From an uncultured Eubacteriales bacterium (GTDB taxonomy: Bacteria > Bacillota > Clostridia > Oscillospirales > Oscillospiraceae): 64,000 bases of DNA. Within the stretch, counting starts at the first letter, position 1. Each line of letters starts with the position of its first letter. The notes under the pieces were generated by a model. The model searched no databases. It saw only the letters and a list, made by a program, of their open reading frames with translations, and was not told the DNA's origin. Shown piece by piece: positions 1 to 7,640 of the stretch. The stretch spans positions 76,846-140,845 of the forward strand of contig URGL01000001.1 in the NCBI GenBank assembly GCA_900547405.1, read 5' to 3'. The translations under genes and the position numbers were made by a program.

Positions 1-1
1 T

Positions 2-1195
2 GAGGAAGAAGTGGACAGCTACTATCAGACATATCAAAGCCGCCTCTCTGTAACCGGCCGGTACGCCGATATCCGCCACATTCTCTCCGTTGTAAATTCC
101 GGTGCCGACGAGGATAGCTGGAATGCGGCGGAAGAGGCCGCCAAAAAGGAGTTGTCTAAGTGGGCCGCCGCCTACAAGTCCGGCGAAGGAAGCTTCGGCC
201 AGTTGGCCCACGACATCTCCCAGGATAAGGCATCTAACTTACAGGGTGGCCTTTATTGGCACGTAAGGCAGGGAGAACTGATCTCCCCACTGGACGAATG
301 GGTTTTTGACGAAGCACGGCAGCCGGGGGATACCACCGTCATCCGTTCGAATCTGGGAGTCCATATTCTCTACTACGTGGATGGAAATACCGAGACCTAT
401 GCCGCTGCCAAGAATGCGCTTACTCTTGGAAAGCTCCAGGAATTCGTGGACAAGTGCCTGGATCAGTATCCCATGGATGTATCCTACACCGACATCACTC
501 TGGCGGAAGAGCCGGAAAGTGGCCTGGGTCTTTCCTATTCCGACATTCTTTATCCGGATATCGCCCATGAGCGGTTCCCGGAGGTGCCCCTCTACTTACA
601 GCAGGACTACGGTGTCACCCGCTACGGCAACTACCCCCTGCGGACCTATGGCTGCGGCATTACCAGTCTCGCCATGCTCTCCAGCTACATGACGGATACG
701 GAGCTGACACCGCCCATTCTGTGTGAGCGCTACGGCTCCTATTGCAGCGACTGGGGAACGGATTACACGATCTTCCGCAGAGAACCCCCCAATATGGGCT
801 ACTACCTCCGGGACCAGGTCTTCGACCCGGATGTGGCCCTGGCCGCCTTGGAAGATGGGTATCCCCTGATCTCCTGTCAGATGAAAGGCTACTGGACCTC
901 CAAGGGGCACTACATCGTGGTAGAAAAGATCGACGAGAAGGGTGTCCAGGTCCGGGACTCCAATATCTACAATTACCGCCGTGTACCGGCCCACATCACC
1001 GACCGACACACCTGGGACGCCGTGAAGGGTGCCAGCGTCTCTTACTGGATCTTTGAAAAAAAGCAGGTCCGTTCTGAGCTGTGCCAGCGCTGCGGCAATC
1101 CGGAGAACTATTCCGGTACCATTCTGACCGGCGACTACCTGTGTGAGCGCTGCTCCAAGGCGCTGGTGAGACGGAACTTCTATCTGAGCTTGTAA
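2..1195 (+). CDS. Parvulin (PpiC)-like and C39-type peptidase fusion protein, 5' end cut by window
   Basis: The reading frame is open to the left edge of the window, so the N-terminus is missing; a GTG at 11 is only an internal codon. Numbering from there, residues 15-125 look like a PpiC rotamase domain (RHIL near the start, GVHILYYV near the end). Residues 195-345 look like a C39_2 papain-like peptidase: Cys215 in YGCGITS, His300 in GHYIVV and Asp316/Asn318 as the likely third catalytic residue. A C-terminal zinc ribbon follows, with two CxxC pairs (358/361 and 378/381). Probably extracytoplasmic or membrane-anchored through the missing part. Role unknown: folding or processing of exported substrates is a guess. 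A strong terminator follows at once. Confidence 0.75.
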   Translation, partial: EEEVDSYYQTYQSRLSVTGRYADIRHILSVVNSGADEDSWNAAEEAAKKELSKWAAAYKSGEGSFGQLAHDISQDKASNLQGGLYWHVRQGELISPLDEWVFDEARQPGDTTVIRSNLGVHILYYVDGNTETYAAAKNALTLGKLQEFVDKCLDQYPMDVSYTDITLAEEPESGLGLSYSDILYPDIAHERFPEVPLYLQQDYGVTRYGNYPLRTYGCGITSLAMLSSYMTDTELTPPILCERYGSYCSDWGTDYTIFRREPPNMGYYLRDQVFDPDVALAALEDGYPLISCQMKGYWTSKGHYIVVEKIDEKGVQVRDSNIYNYRRVPAHITDRHTWDAVKGASVSYWIFEKKQVRSELCQRCGNPENYSGTILTGDYLCERCSKALVRRNFYLSL

Positions 1196-1201
1196 AAGGG
1201 T

Positions 1202-1240
1202 ATGCCCCTGTGCGAAATGCTTGTTCGCACAGGGGCATTT
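1202..1240. terminator. Bidirectional terminator between convergent genes
   Basis: A perfect 15-bp inverted repeat (1202-1216 and 1224-1238) with a 7-base loop, followed by a T run on the plus strand. It lies between the stop of the parvulin-C39 gene and the stop of the convergent gene at 1242. Confidence 0.9.
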
Positions 1241-1241
1241 T

Positions 1242-2720
1242 TCAGTCCTCGATTTCTTCCGTCTCATACAGGAAGGATACATTTCCTTTTTTTCCCTCAG
1301 CCAGGCCGGAGAAGCTGGTGTAGTCCTCCCCTGCCCGCTTCATGGCTTTCAGGGTATCCATTATGCTCTGGAGCTTGTCCGCGTCCCGGGCCAGCTTTTT
1401 CAGCTCCCCGGAGCCGTTGTCCCGAAACTCCGTGATGCCGTCCCGGAACTCTTCCACGCCCTCAAGCATCTTCTTCATGGCGCTTTTCAGCTTGTCCGCC
1501 CCCTCCATGGCACCGGAAACATAGGCGGAGGACACTGCGTTCTCTTCCATAATCTTGGCAAGCAGGCCGTCTGACGTGTCCGTCAGCTCCTCGATCATTT
1601 TCTGGGCCTCCTCCAAGTGCTTCTGGGCCTCCACATCATTGACCTTGACGGCTTCCTGTCTGGCCCCCTCGATTTGTCCGGCCAGGGTGGTCAGGGATTC
1701 ATCGATGTCCGGAGTCTGCGGATCATCCTTGGGAATCTGGAACTGGGCGAAAAGGCGGCCCAGATTTTTGTTCTGGGCGGAGAGGGTCTCCACACCGGTT
1801 TTCAGTGCGGTAACGATGGCCCCCAATCCGTTCTCGACCTGTTCTACAGCGTCCTTCAGGTCGTCAGCCCCTTCGTACATAGTATCCATGGCGCTGTCGA
1901 TGTCCCCGGCGGTGCCGTCAAAATCGTTGTCGGCATCCAGATCCTCCTCGTCCATATCGTCCAGCAATCCGGGAGAAACCACGGTAGCCGTAAAATCCAG
2001 GGAGAAGTCTGTTACATCCGCGGATATCTCAAAGTATTCCGGGATGTCCACGTCTTCCGTATAGCTGAGGGACTGAAGGTTCAGGACCTTGCTGAAGCCG
2101 GGCAGCACCATGCCCACGGCCAGGCCGCTGTCGTCCATGCTGATGACCTTTCCGTTTGTGACCTTCACATTGGAAAACACATCCTCGTCCAGGGGCACCA
2201 GGGTCATAGCCATCAAAGGCACCGGCACCGTATAGCTCTTTTTCCCCACCTCTACAGTCCGCTCCAACTTGTTTTTGTAATCAAAGCGGATCACAAGGTG
2301 GCCGGATTTTCCCGCTAGGGCCTGAGGGGTGGAGATGACACCGTCCATCGTATAGCTTACATCGATTTCCATGGGCACAGATGCGGGATCCGCGTTTCCC
2401 TTATAGTGGATATCCTCCCCCTGATTCTGCCAGGACAAGGTGCCGTCGGACAGGAGGGTATATTCCTCATCCCCTTCCGTATTCCGGATGTCCGTCAGAA
2501 TGGACTTGTCCTGGATGGGGCCGGTACCTTTCTGCCGGAGGATCACCTCCACCTCTACTTCCTTAGCCTTTCCCGAAGGGGCTGCCGTCACATGGACAGT
2601 CTCCTGCTTGTCCCAGTTTTCCTCCGACACCGTGGCCGCCTGGGCGGGGAAAGTCAGGCTCCCCAATAGGGCCGCTGCCGTCAACGCGGCGGCCAGTTTC
2701 CGTTTTCTCATTCTACGCAT
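1242..2720 (-). CDS. Exported coiled-coil protein of an ABC exporter operon
   Basis: 492 aa. It starts with a signal peptide (basic MRRMRKRK, then a hydrophobic run ending in AQAA). The first 260 residues look beta-rich, with a wall-side or extracellular character. Residues 270-470 are charged and helical, typical of a coiled coil. No C-terminal membrane segment is seen, unlike true YhgE/Pip proteins, which it otherwise recalls. The start at 2720 sits inside the end of the FtsX-like permease gene, with GGAGG seven bases upstream, so the two are translationally coupled. By position it is probably the extracytoplasmic partner of the exporter. No biochemical function can be assigned from sequence. 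Confidence 0.75.
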   Translation of the reverse strand: MRRMRKRKLAAALTAAALLGSLTFPAQAATVSEENWDKQETVHVTAAPSGKAKEVEVEVILRQKGTGPIQDKSILTDIRNTEGDEEYTLLSDGTLSWQNQGEDIHYKGNADPASVPMEIDVSYTMDGVISTPQALAGKSGHLVIRFDYKNKLERTVEVGKKSYTVPVPLMAMTLVPLDEDVFSNVKVTNGKVISMDDSGLAVGMVLPGFSKVLNLQSLSYTEDVDIPEYFEISADVTDFSLDFTATVVSPGLLDDMDEEDLDADNDFDGTAGDIDSAMDTMYEGADDLKDAVEQVENGLGAIVTALKTGVETLSAQNKNLGRLFAQFQIPKDDPQTPDIDESLTTLAGQIEGARQEAVKVNDVEAQKHLEEAQKMIEELTDTSDGLLAKIMEENAVSSAYVSGAMEGADKLKSAMKKMLEGVEEFRDGITEFRDNGSGELKKLARDADKLQSIMDTLKAMKRAGEDYTSFSGLAEGKKGNVSFLYETEEIED

Positions 2721-5029
2721 TTCAGTGCCTCCGATTCCGGTATCTTTGTGATTCGCCGCAGCTCCATCAGGGCCACTACGGCATAGGCGGCAATGCCATA
2801 AATCGCCATTTTTTCGTACAGTTCCGGCGCAACATACATGGGGATCCAGCCGCTCATAGAGGTGAGCATGACCTCCCGGAACAGAACATCCATGATTTTT
2901 CCCTCAATAGGAAGACTCAGCAGGATGAAGGCCACCGTCACAAAGGTCGTCGGCAGGACATACAGCAGGAAAATCTCCCACCGGGTGTAGCCCAGGACCT
3001 TCACCATGGAGATAGACAGGGCGTTTTTCTCGATGATCATTTTGCTGAGCAGATACACCAGCACAAAAAAGAGGCCCACGGAGAAGAGATTTACCAGGTC
3101 CATCATGCCTCCCATGGAGCGCATAAGCTGGCGGCTGACCTTGGTCATGGCCGTCACATCCAGCACGGTACCAATGTATTTTTCATCGATATCCTGAATG
3201 GGGGCATCGGAGAAATAGCCGCAGAAATAGCTTTTTCCCAAATCAAAGATCTCGTTCAGTTCCTGCCTGGGCAGGAACAGGGCCAGAGCCCCCATATAAT
3301 CGTACTCTCCCGTAACCGTGAAGGAATAGGTGGTGTCCTCATACTCCTCCTTCAATGTCACGGTGTCCCCCACCTGAATGCCGAACTTCTCTTTATATGC
3401 CGAGGAAATCAGCACGGTGCCCTTTTGAAAATCCCCATGGATATACTGGCTGTCCGGCTCCACACCGTAGAGGGTGACGCTTTCGCTTTTGTATTTCCCG
3501 GGGAGCGTCATGAGGCTATAGGCGCTGAATTTTTCCGCCCCGGCCTGCTCCGTCTCTACATCGCTGCGGAAAATAAGCATATTCACCAGGCTCTGGAGCT
3601 TCCGCTTCTCGTTGGCGGCGTTGGCAGGAACGGTAAGCATGGTGGTGTATTGAGAGAGCATATTGTCTGGCATAGTGTCCTGATAGTGCTGCATGGCGCT
3701 TGGGAACAGCAGACCGAACATCAGAAGCAGATTGGCAAAAAGGATGCCAACAAACAAAATCACATAGCTGCCCAGATTCTGGAAAATCACCCGCAAACGG
3801 AATCGGGACAGGAAGGGCAGAAACCCAGGCAGTGGGAACACCCTGGCACTGCGGTGCTTCCGCAGATCCCGGCGGAGAAATTTTAAGGGCGACAGGCTCA
3901 GCTTTTTCTGTAGGGTCCACCAGGTAATGACCGTCATCATGAGCACCGGCACCACGGTGGTCAGCAGGAAGGCCTCAGCATTCCATACTGTTTCATAGGT
4001 TGGCAGACTGTAGCTGCCATAGTACATACCGGCACAGACATCCTTCAGCACCGTATAGCCCAGAACATTTCCGATCAAAGCGCTGACAAGGCACACCAAC
4101 ACCGGGCAGGTCATATAGTGGCGGATCAGTTCGTTTTTCGTATAGCCGCTGGCAAGGAGGGTGCCGATAACATTGGCCTCCTTGACGATGGTAGCCCCAA
4201 TGGTCACGGAAAAGACAAAGGCCATAATGGCGATGATGATATACAGCAGCATAATGATCATGGCCCGGTCGCCGCCCATGTCATCCCCTGTAAAGCGGAT
4301 CGCCTGGTTGAGATACCGGGGAACGAAGCTCTCAAGAGAGGCCTCCTGGTTTACTGCCGTCATCACATCCTCGGCCATATTCTTTTCCTGCTCCTCATCC
4401 TTAGGCGGTGTATCATAGAGCCAGCTGTAGCTGTAGAGGAGCCTGTCCTCCGAAAACTGGGCAAAGCTCTCCTCCGGTACAATAGCCACGCCGAATTGGA
4501 GGGAATCAAACATGGTGTCGTTGTTATCCTGAAACAAAGCGCTGTAGTCCGGCAGGGCGATGAGGCCGGAAACGGTCCAGTTCTTGCCCTTGGAGGTAAG
4601 GATATCCCCCACCGTCAGGCCGTTGTTATCGGCGTACATCCGGTCGATGGCGATCTGGTCCGTCCCGATTGGGAGGCTGCCGGACATGAGGCAGGGGGTA
4701 TTTACCTGCTGCCGGGTCTGGAAGATGCGCAGTGTTGTCCCATTGTCAAAGGGTTCTTCAACGTAAAAGTTATCGTAAAGGCTGATGCCCACCTTGCTGA
4801 TATATTTCTTCTGGGCCTTATTCAGCTTCTTTTCCACCCGGAAGTTGCCGTACTCCACGTTGTATTTTTCAAAGCTCTCATTGTAGGCGATGAGCATGCT
4901 GCCGTCCGCCACCAGAAAACCGGAAACCAGGGCAATGGTCATGGCAAGAAGCAGAAAAATCACGATATACTTCCCTGCCTCGCTCCTGAGTTCCCGGAAT
5001 ACCCGCTTGCCAAGAGGATTCTTTACCAT
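2708..5029 (-). CDS. FtsX-like ABC transporter permease
   Basis: 773 aa. One membrane segment lies near residues 20-40, followed by a large extracytoplasmic MacB-type domain (about 45-250). Three segments form the first FtsX core (about 265-380). A second segment, loop and FtsX core fill residues 420-760. This duplicated FtsX layout is typical of lipid, peptide or drug exporters of the MacB class. The start overlaps the stop of the ATPase gene, with GGAG from that gene's end serving as the ribosome site. With the ATPase and the exported coiled-coil protein it forms a three-gene export unit; the substrate is unknown. Confidence 0.9.
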   Translation of the reverse strand: MVKNPLGKRVFRELRSEAGKYIVIFLLLAMTIALVSGFLVADGSMLIAYNESFEKYNVEYGNFRVEKKLNKAQKKYISKVGISLYDNFYVEEPFDNGTTLRIFQTRQQVNTPCLMSGSLPIGTDQIAIDRMYADNNGLTVGDILTSKGKNWTVSGLIALPDYSALFQDNNDTMFDSLQFGVAIVPEESFAQFSEDRLLYSYSWLYDTPPKDEEQEKNMAEDVMTAVNQEASLESFVPRYLNQAIRFTGDDMGGDRAMIIMLLYIIIAIMAFVFSVTIGATIVKEANVIGTLLASGYTKNELIRHYMTCPVLVCLVSALIGNVLGYTVLKDVCAGMYYGSYSLPTYETVWNAEAFLLTTVVPVLMMTVITWWTLQKKLSLSPLKFLRRDLRKHRSARVFPLPGFLPFLSRFRLRVIFQNLGSYVILFVGILFANLLLMFGLLFPSAMQHYQDTMPDNMLSQYTTMLTVPANAANEKRKLQSLVNMLIFRSDVETEQAGAEKFSAYSLMTLPGKYKSESVTLYGVEPDSQYIHGDFQKGTVLISSAYKEKFGIQVGDTVTLKEEYEDTTYSFTVTGEYDYMGALALFLPRQELNEIFDLGKSYFCGYFSDAPIQDIDEKYIGTVLDVTAMTKVSRQLMRSMGGMMDLVNLFSVGLFFVLVYLLSKMIIEKNALSISMVKVLGYTRWEIFLLYVLPTTFVTVAFILLSLPIEGKIMDVLFREVMLTSMSGWIPMYVAPELYEKMAIYGIAAYAVVALMELRRITKIPESEALKCVE

Positions 5030-5721
5030 TCCAGCTCCTCCGCATCCAAAGGCGTTTCATTGCGGTAGGCCTTGCGGACCACGCCGTCCCGAAACTTGAC
5101 GACCAACGTTGCCATCAGGCGAATGGCATCATTATGGGTCACCATGATCACGGTGTTGCCATATTTCCGGTTCACCGTCTCGATGAGCTTCAATATCTCT
5201 TTACCGGTCTGGTAGTCCAGAGCCCCGGTGGGCTCATCACAGAGGAGAATATCCGGGTTTTTGACAATGGCCCGGCCAATGGCGGTCCGTTGCTGCTGGC
5301 CGCCGGAGAGCTGATTGGGCAGCTTGTTCCGGTGGTCCCACAGGCCCAGGGTATGCAGGAGCTCATCCACATTCAGCGGCTTTTTGCTGAGGTAGGCCCC
5401 TACCTCAATGTTCTCCCGGACTGTCAGATTGGGGATCAGATTGTACATCTGAAACACATAGCCCAGGTGATTCCGCCGATAAGCCGTCAGCTTCTTCGGG
5501 TTCATCTTCCCCAGGGTGATATTGCCGATGGTGATCTGCCCCGCATCCGCCATGTCAATACCGCCGATGATGTTCAGCAGGGTGCTTTTTCCGCTGCCGC
5601 TGGGTCCCAGCAGCACGCAGAAATCCCCCTGCTCCACCCGCATATTGACGCCCTTGAGAACCTGGACCCGGCTGTCATTCTGGCCAAAGCTCTTCTGGAT
5701 ATCCCGTATCTCCAAAAACAT
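5023..5721 (-). CDS. ABC transporter ATP-binding protein (MacB/LolD class)
   Basis: 232 aa from the ATG at 5721, chosen because GAGGCGG lies just upstream and the protein then begins MFLEIRD as family members do; the frame stays open further upstream, but that part overlaps the promoter. Walker A is GPSGSGKS, the signature is LSGGQQQR, Walker B is [11 protein letters not shown] and the switch histidine is in VTHND. The EPTGAL form is typical of ATPases paired with FtsX-like permeases. It powers the permease encoded next. Confidence 0.95.
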   Translation of the reverse strand: MFLEIRDIQKSFGQNDSRVQVLKGVNMRVEQGDFCVLLGPSGSGKSTLLNIIGGIDMADAGQITIGNITLGKMNPKKLTAYRRNHLGYVFQMYNLIPNLTVRENIEVGAYLSKKPLNVDELLHTLGLWDHRNKLPNQLSGGQQQRTAIGRAIVKNPDILLCDEPTGALDYQTGKEILKLIETVNRKYGNTVIMVTHNDAIRLMATLVVKFRDGVVRKAYRNETPLDAEELEW

Positions 5722-5751
5722 GATGCCGCCTCTTCTCTTTTGAGTGGAACC

Positions 5752-5785
5752 AGTATACATCATTCTTCGGTTAGCGTCAACTAAC
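5752..5785 (-). promoter_or_regulatory. Promoter with palindromic operator for the ABC exporter operon
   Basis: On the minus strand, TTGACG (5775-5780) and TATACT (5752-5757) are 17 bases apart. The -35 box is the centre of a perfect palindrome, GTTAG-N6-CTAAC (5770-5785). A site overlapping the -35 fits a repressor, and small ABC exporter operons of Firmicutes are often controlled by TetR-family proteins; no such gene is in the window. Confidence 0.75.
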
Positions 5786-5811
5786 TTTTGCAATTTTTGT
5801 GAATTGTATGT

Positions 5812-5843
5812 AAAAAACACCCGAAGGACATACATCCTTCGGG
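5812..5843 (-). terminator. Terminator after the mreB-like gene
   Basis: A 9-bp stem (5820-5828 and 5835-5843) with a 6-base loop, followed on the minus strand by a T-rich run. It separates the mreB-like gene from the downstream exporter operon promoter. Confidence 0.85.
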
Positions 5844-5858
5844 CAATCAGGTACTTTA

Positions 5859-6902
5859 TCACATGCCGCTCTTCATGGCGCGTTTTCTTGCGATATTAAT
5901 GGGGCCTTCATTCATATTATTGATCCAGGCCAGGCTCTTGCCGCAACCGTAGGCGGTGCAGGAATCCGGATCGTCCGCCAGGATACAGGGAATGCCGGTA
6001 CGCTCCATCAGCAGTTCCGCAAAGCCCCACAGCTGGCTGCAGCCGCCTGTAAGAGTGATGCCGTTTTCCGCCACATCGCTGACCAGTTCCGGGCTGGTCT
6101 GCTCCAGGACCTCCATCACCTCATCGGCAATCATCCTTGCGGGACGGCGAAGCACATCGTATATTTCATGGGAGCTCAGCGTAACCATCTTCGGCATACC
6201 GGTTTTGGCATCCCGGCCCTTGATGTTCATGGTCAGCTCCTCGTTTCTGGGATAAACCTCACCGATCTGGATCTTGACCTCTTCTGCCGTGACCTGGCCG
6301 ATGACCGTAGCATGCTGACGGCGGACATAGCGGGCAATGGCCTCATCGAAGGCATCTCCCGCCACCTTCAGCGAGGAGGATACGGCCACGCCGTTCATAC
6401 TCAGCACAGCAATATCCGTGGTGCCGCCGCCAATATCCACCACCATATGGCCATTGGGCTCCTTGATATTCAAACCGGCACCCAAGGCCGCCGCCAAGGG
6501 CTCCTCGATCAGGAACACACGGCGAGCCCCGGCCTCAATGGCAGCGTTGATGACGCTGCGCTCCTCTACCTCGGTAACACCGCTGGGAACGCTGATGACC
6601 ACACGGGGCTTCGGGGTGAACATAGATGCCTTGGTGGCGGTTTTGAACATCTCGCTGAGCATCTTCACGGTCATTTCGTGGTCGGAGATGATGCCGTCCT
6701 TCAATGGCTTCATAGCCACCACGTTGCCGGGGGTACGGTTCAACATATTCCGGGCGGCGGAGCCTACCTGGAGAATTTTGCCCGTATTCCGGTCCACCGC
6801 CACAACGGAGGGCTCCCGGACCACCAGGCCCTTGCCATCGGCATAAATAAGGACATTGGATGTACCCAGGTCTACGCCCAGGTCATTGGAAAACAGCTGC
6901 AT
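5859..6902 (-). CDS. mreB: MreB/Mbl-like rod-shape actin homologue
   Basis: 347 aa, full length for MreB. The N-terminal phosphate-1 motif is DLGVDLGTSN, phosphate-2 is VVDIGGGTTDIA, and the adenosine motif is ITLTGGCSQL; an MLNRTPGNVVA segment typical of MreB/Mbl is present. MreB forms membrane-bound filaments that guide lateral peptidoglycan synthesis. GGAGG sits upstream of the ATG. No mreC, mreD or minCD genes are next to it, so this may be a stand-alone Mbl-type paralogue rather than the copy in the main shape operon. It ends in a clear terminator. Confidence 0.93.
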   Translation of the reverse strand: MQLFSNDLGVDLGTSNVLIYADGKGLVVREPSVVAVDRNTGKILQVGSAARNMLNRTPGNVVAMKPLKDGIISDHEMTVKMLSEMFKTATKASMFTPKPRVVISVPSGVTEVEERSVINAAIEAGARRVFLIEEPLAAALGAGLNIKEPNGHMVVDIGGGTTDIAVLSMNGVAVSSSLKVAGDAFDEAIARYVRRQHATVIGQVTAEEVKIQIGEVYPRNEELTMNIKGRDAKTGMPKMVTLSSHEIYDVLRRPARMIADEVMEVLEQTSPELVSDVAENGITLTGGCSQLWGFAELLMERTGIPCILADDPDSCTAYGCGKSLAWINNMNEGPINIARKRAMKSGM

Positions 6903-6953
6903 AAGTAACCTCCATGGGAAAAGAAAATATCCGGGCAGGCAAGCCGATCCGAA

Positions 6954-7640
6954 TCAATCGGCACCTCCCTGTTTTTGAGCCGCGGCTACCGCGGCGCAGT
7001 GTACCGCCCCGGCCCCTGCCTCCCGCAGGACCCGGGCGCACTCCTCCGCCGTAGAGCCGGTGGTAAATACATCATCGATCAGCAAAACGCGTTTTCCGGT
7101 CAGATCAATTTCTCCCACCGGTGCGTAAACGCCGGAAACATTGCCACGGCGTTTTTCCGGCGAAAGGCCCGACTGGGCAGGATTGTCCCGCACCTTCTTG
7201 AGAAGCGGTTTTGGCTCCATCCCCAGTTCCTCGCCCAGTGCCTTGGCCAAAAGCAACGATTGATCGTAGCCCCGCTTCCGCTTCCGTTTGCCGCTCACCG
7301 GCACCCAGGTCAGATAGTCAAAGCCCGCCGGATGGGTCACCAGGACCTTCATAGCCAGGCTTCTACCCAGAGGCACCGCCAGAAAGCGGGCTCCCTGGAA
7401 CTTGAGACGCAGAATTGCCCTTCGCACGTTCCCCTTATAGTACCAGACAGCGGTGACGCTGTCAAGAAATCGGAGCTCTGTTTTTCCGGATGGGTGGACT
7501 TTTTCTTCCAAAACCGGAAAATAAGGGCTGTTTATCCGGCAGCCATGGCAGTAGTCCGTCTCATCTTTACTGAGCAGCTTCCCGCACAGGGCGCATTTCC
7601 GGGGAAATATCAAATCCAGCAGCCAATACAAGAGTCTCAT
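6954..7640 (-). CDS. comFC: ComFC-like phosphoribosyltransferase-fold protein
   Basis: 228 aa. It begins with a zinc-ribbon-like segment (CALCGKLL with a second CHGC pair, residues 16-36), then a double zinc ribbon/PRT fold with the phosphoribosyl-pyrophosphate loop VLLIDDVFTTGSTAEEC near residue 190. This is the standard ComFC layout. ComFC acts in the cytoplasm during natural transformation, with the ComFA helicase. Here no comFA is present; its start overlaps the stop of recD2, so the two are co-transcribed. Competence itself cannot be inferred from this one gene. Confidence 0.9.
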   Translation of the reverse strand: MRLLYWLLDLIFPRKCALCGKLLSKDETDYCHGCRINSPYFPVLEEKVHPSGKTELRFLDSVTAVWYYKGNVRRAILRLKFQGARFLAVPLGRSLAMKVLVTHPAGFDYLTWVPVSGKRKRKRGYDQSLLLAKALGEELGMEPKPLLKKVRDNPAQSGLSPEKRRGNVSGVYAPVGEIDLTGKRVLLIDDVFTTGSTAEECARVLREAGAGAVHCAAVAAAQKQGGAD

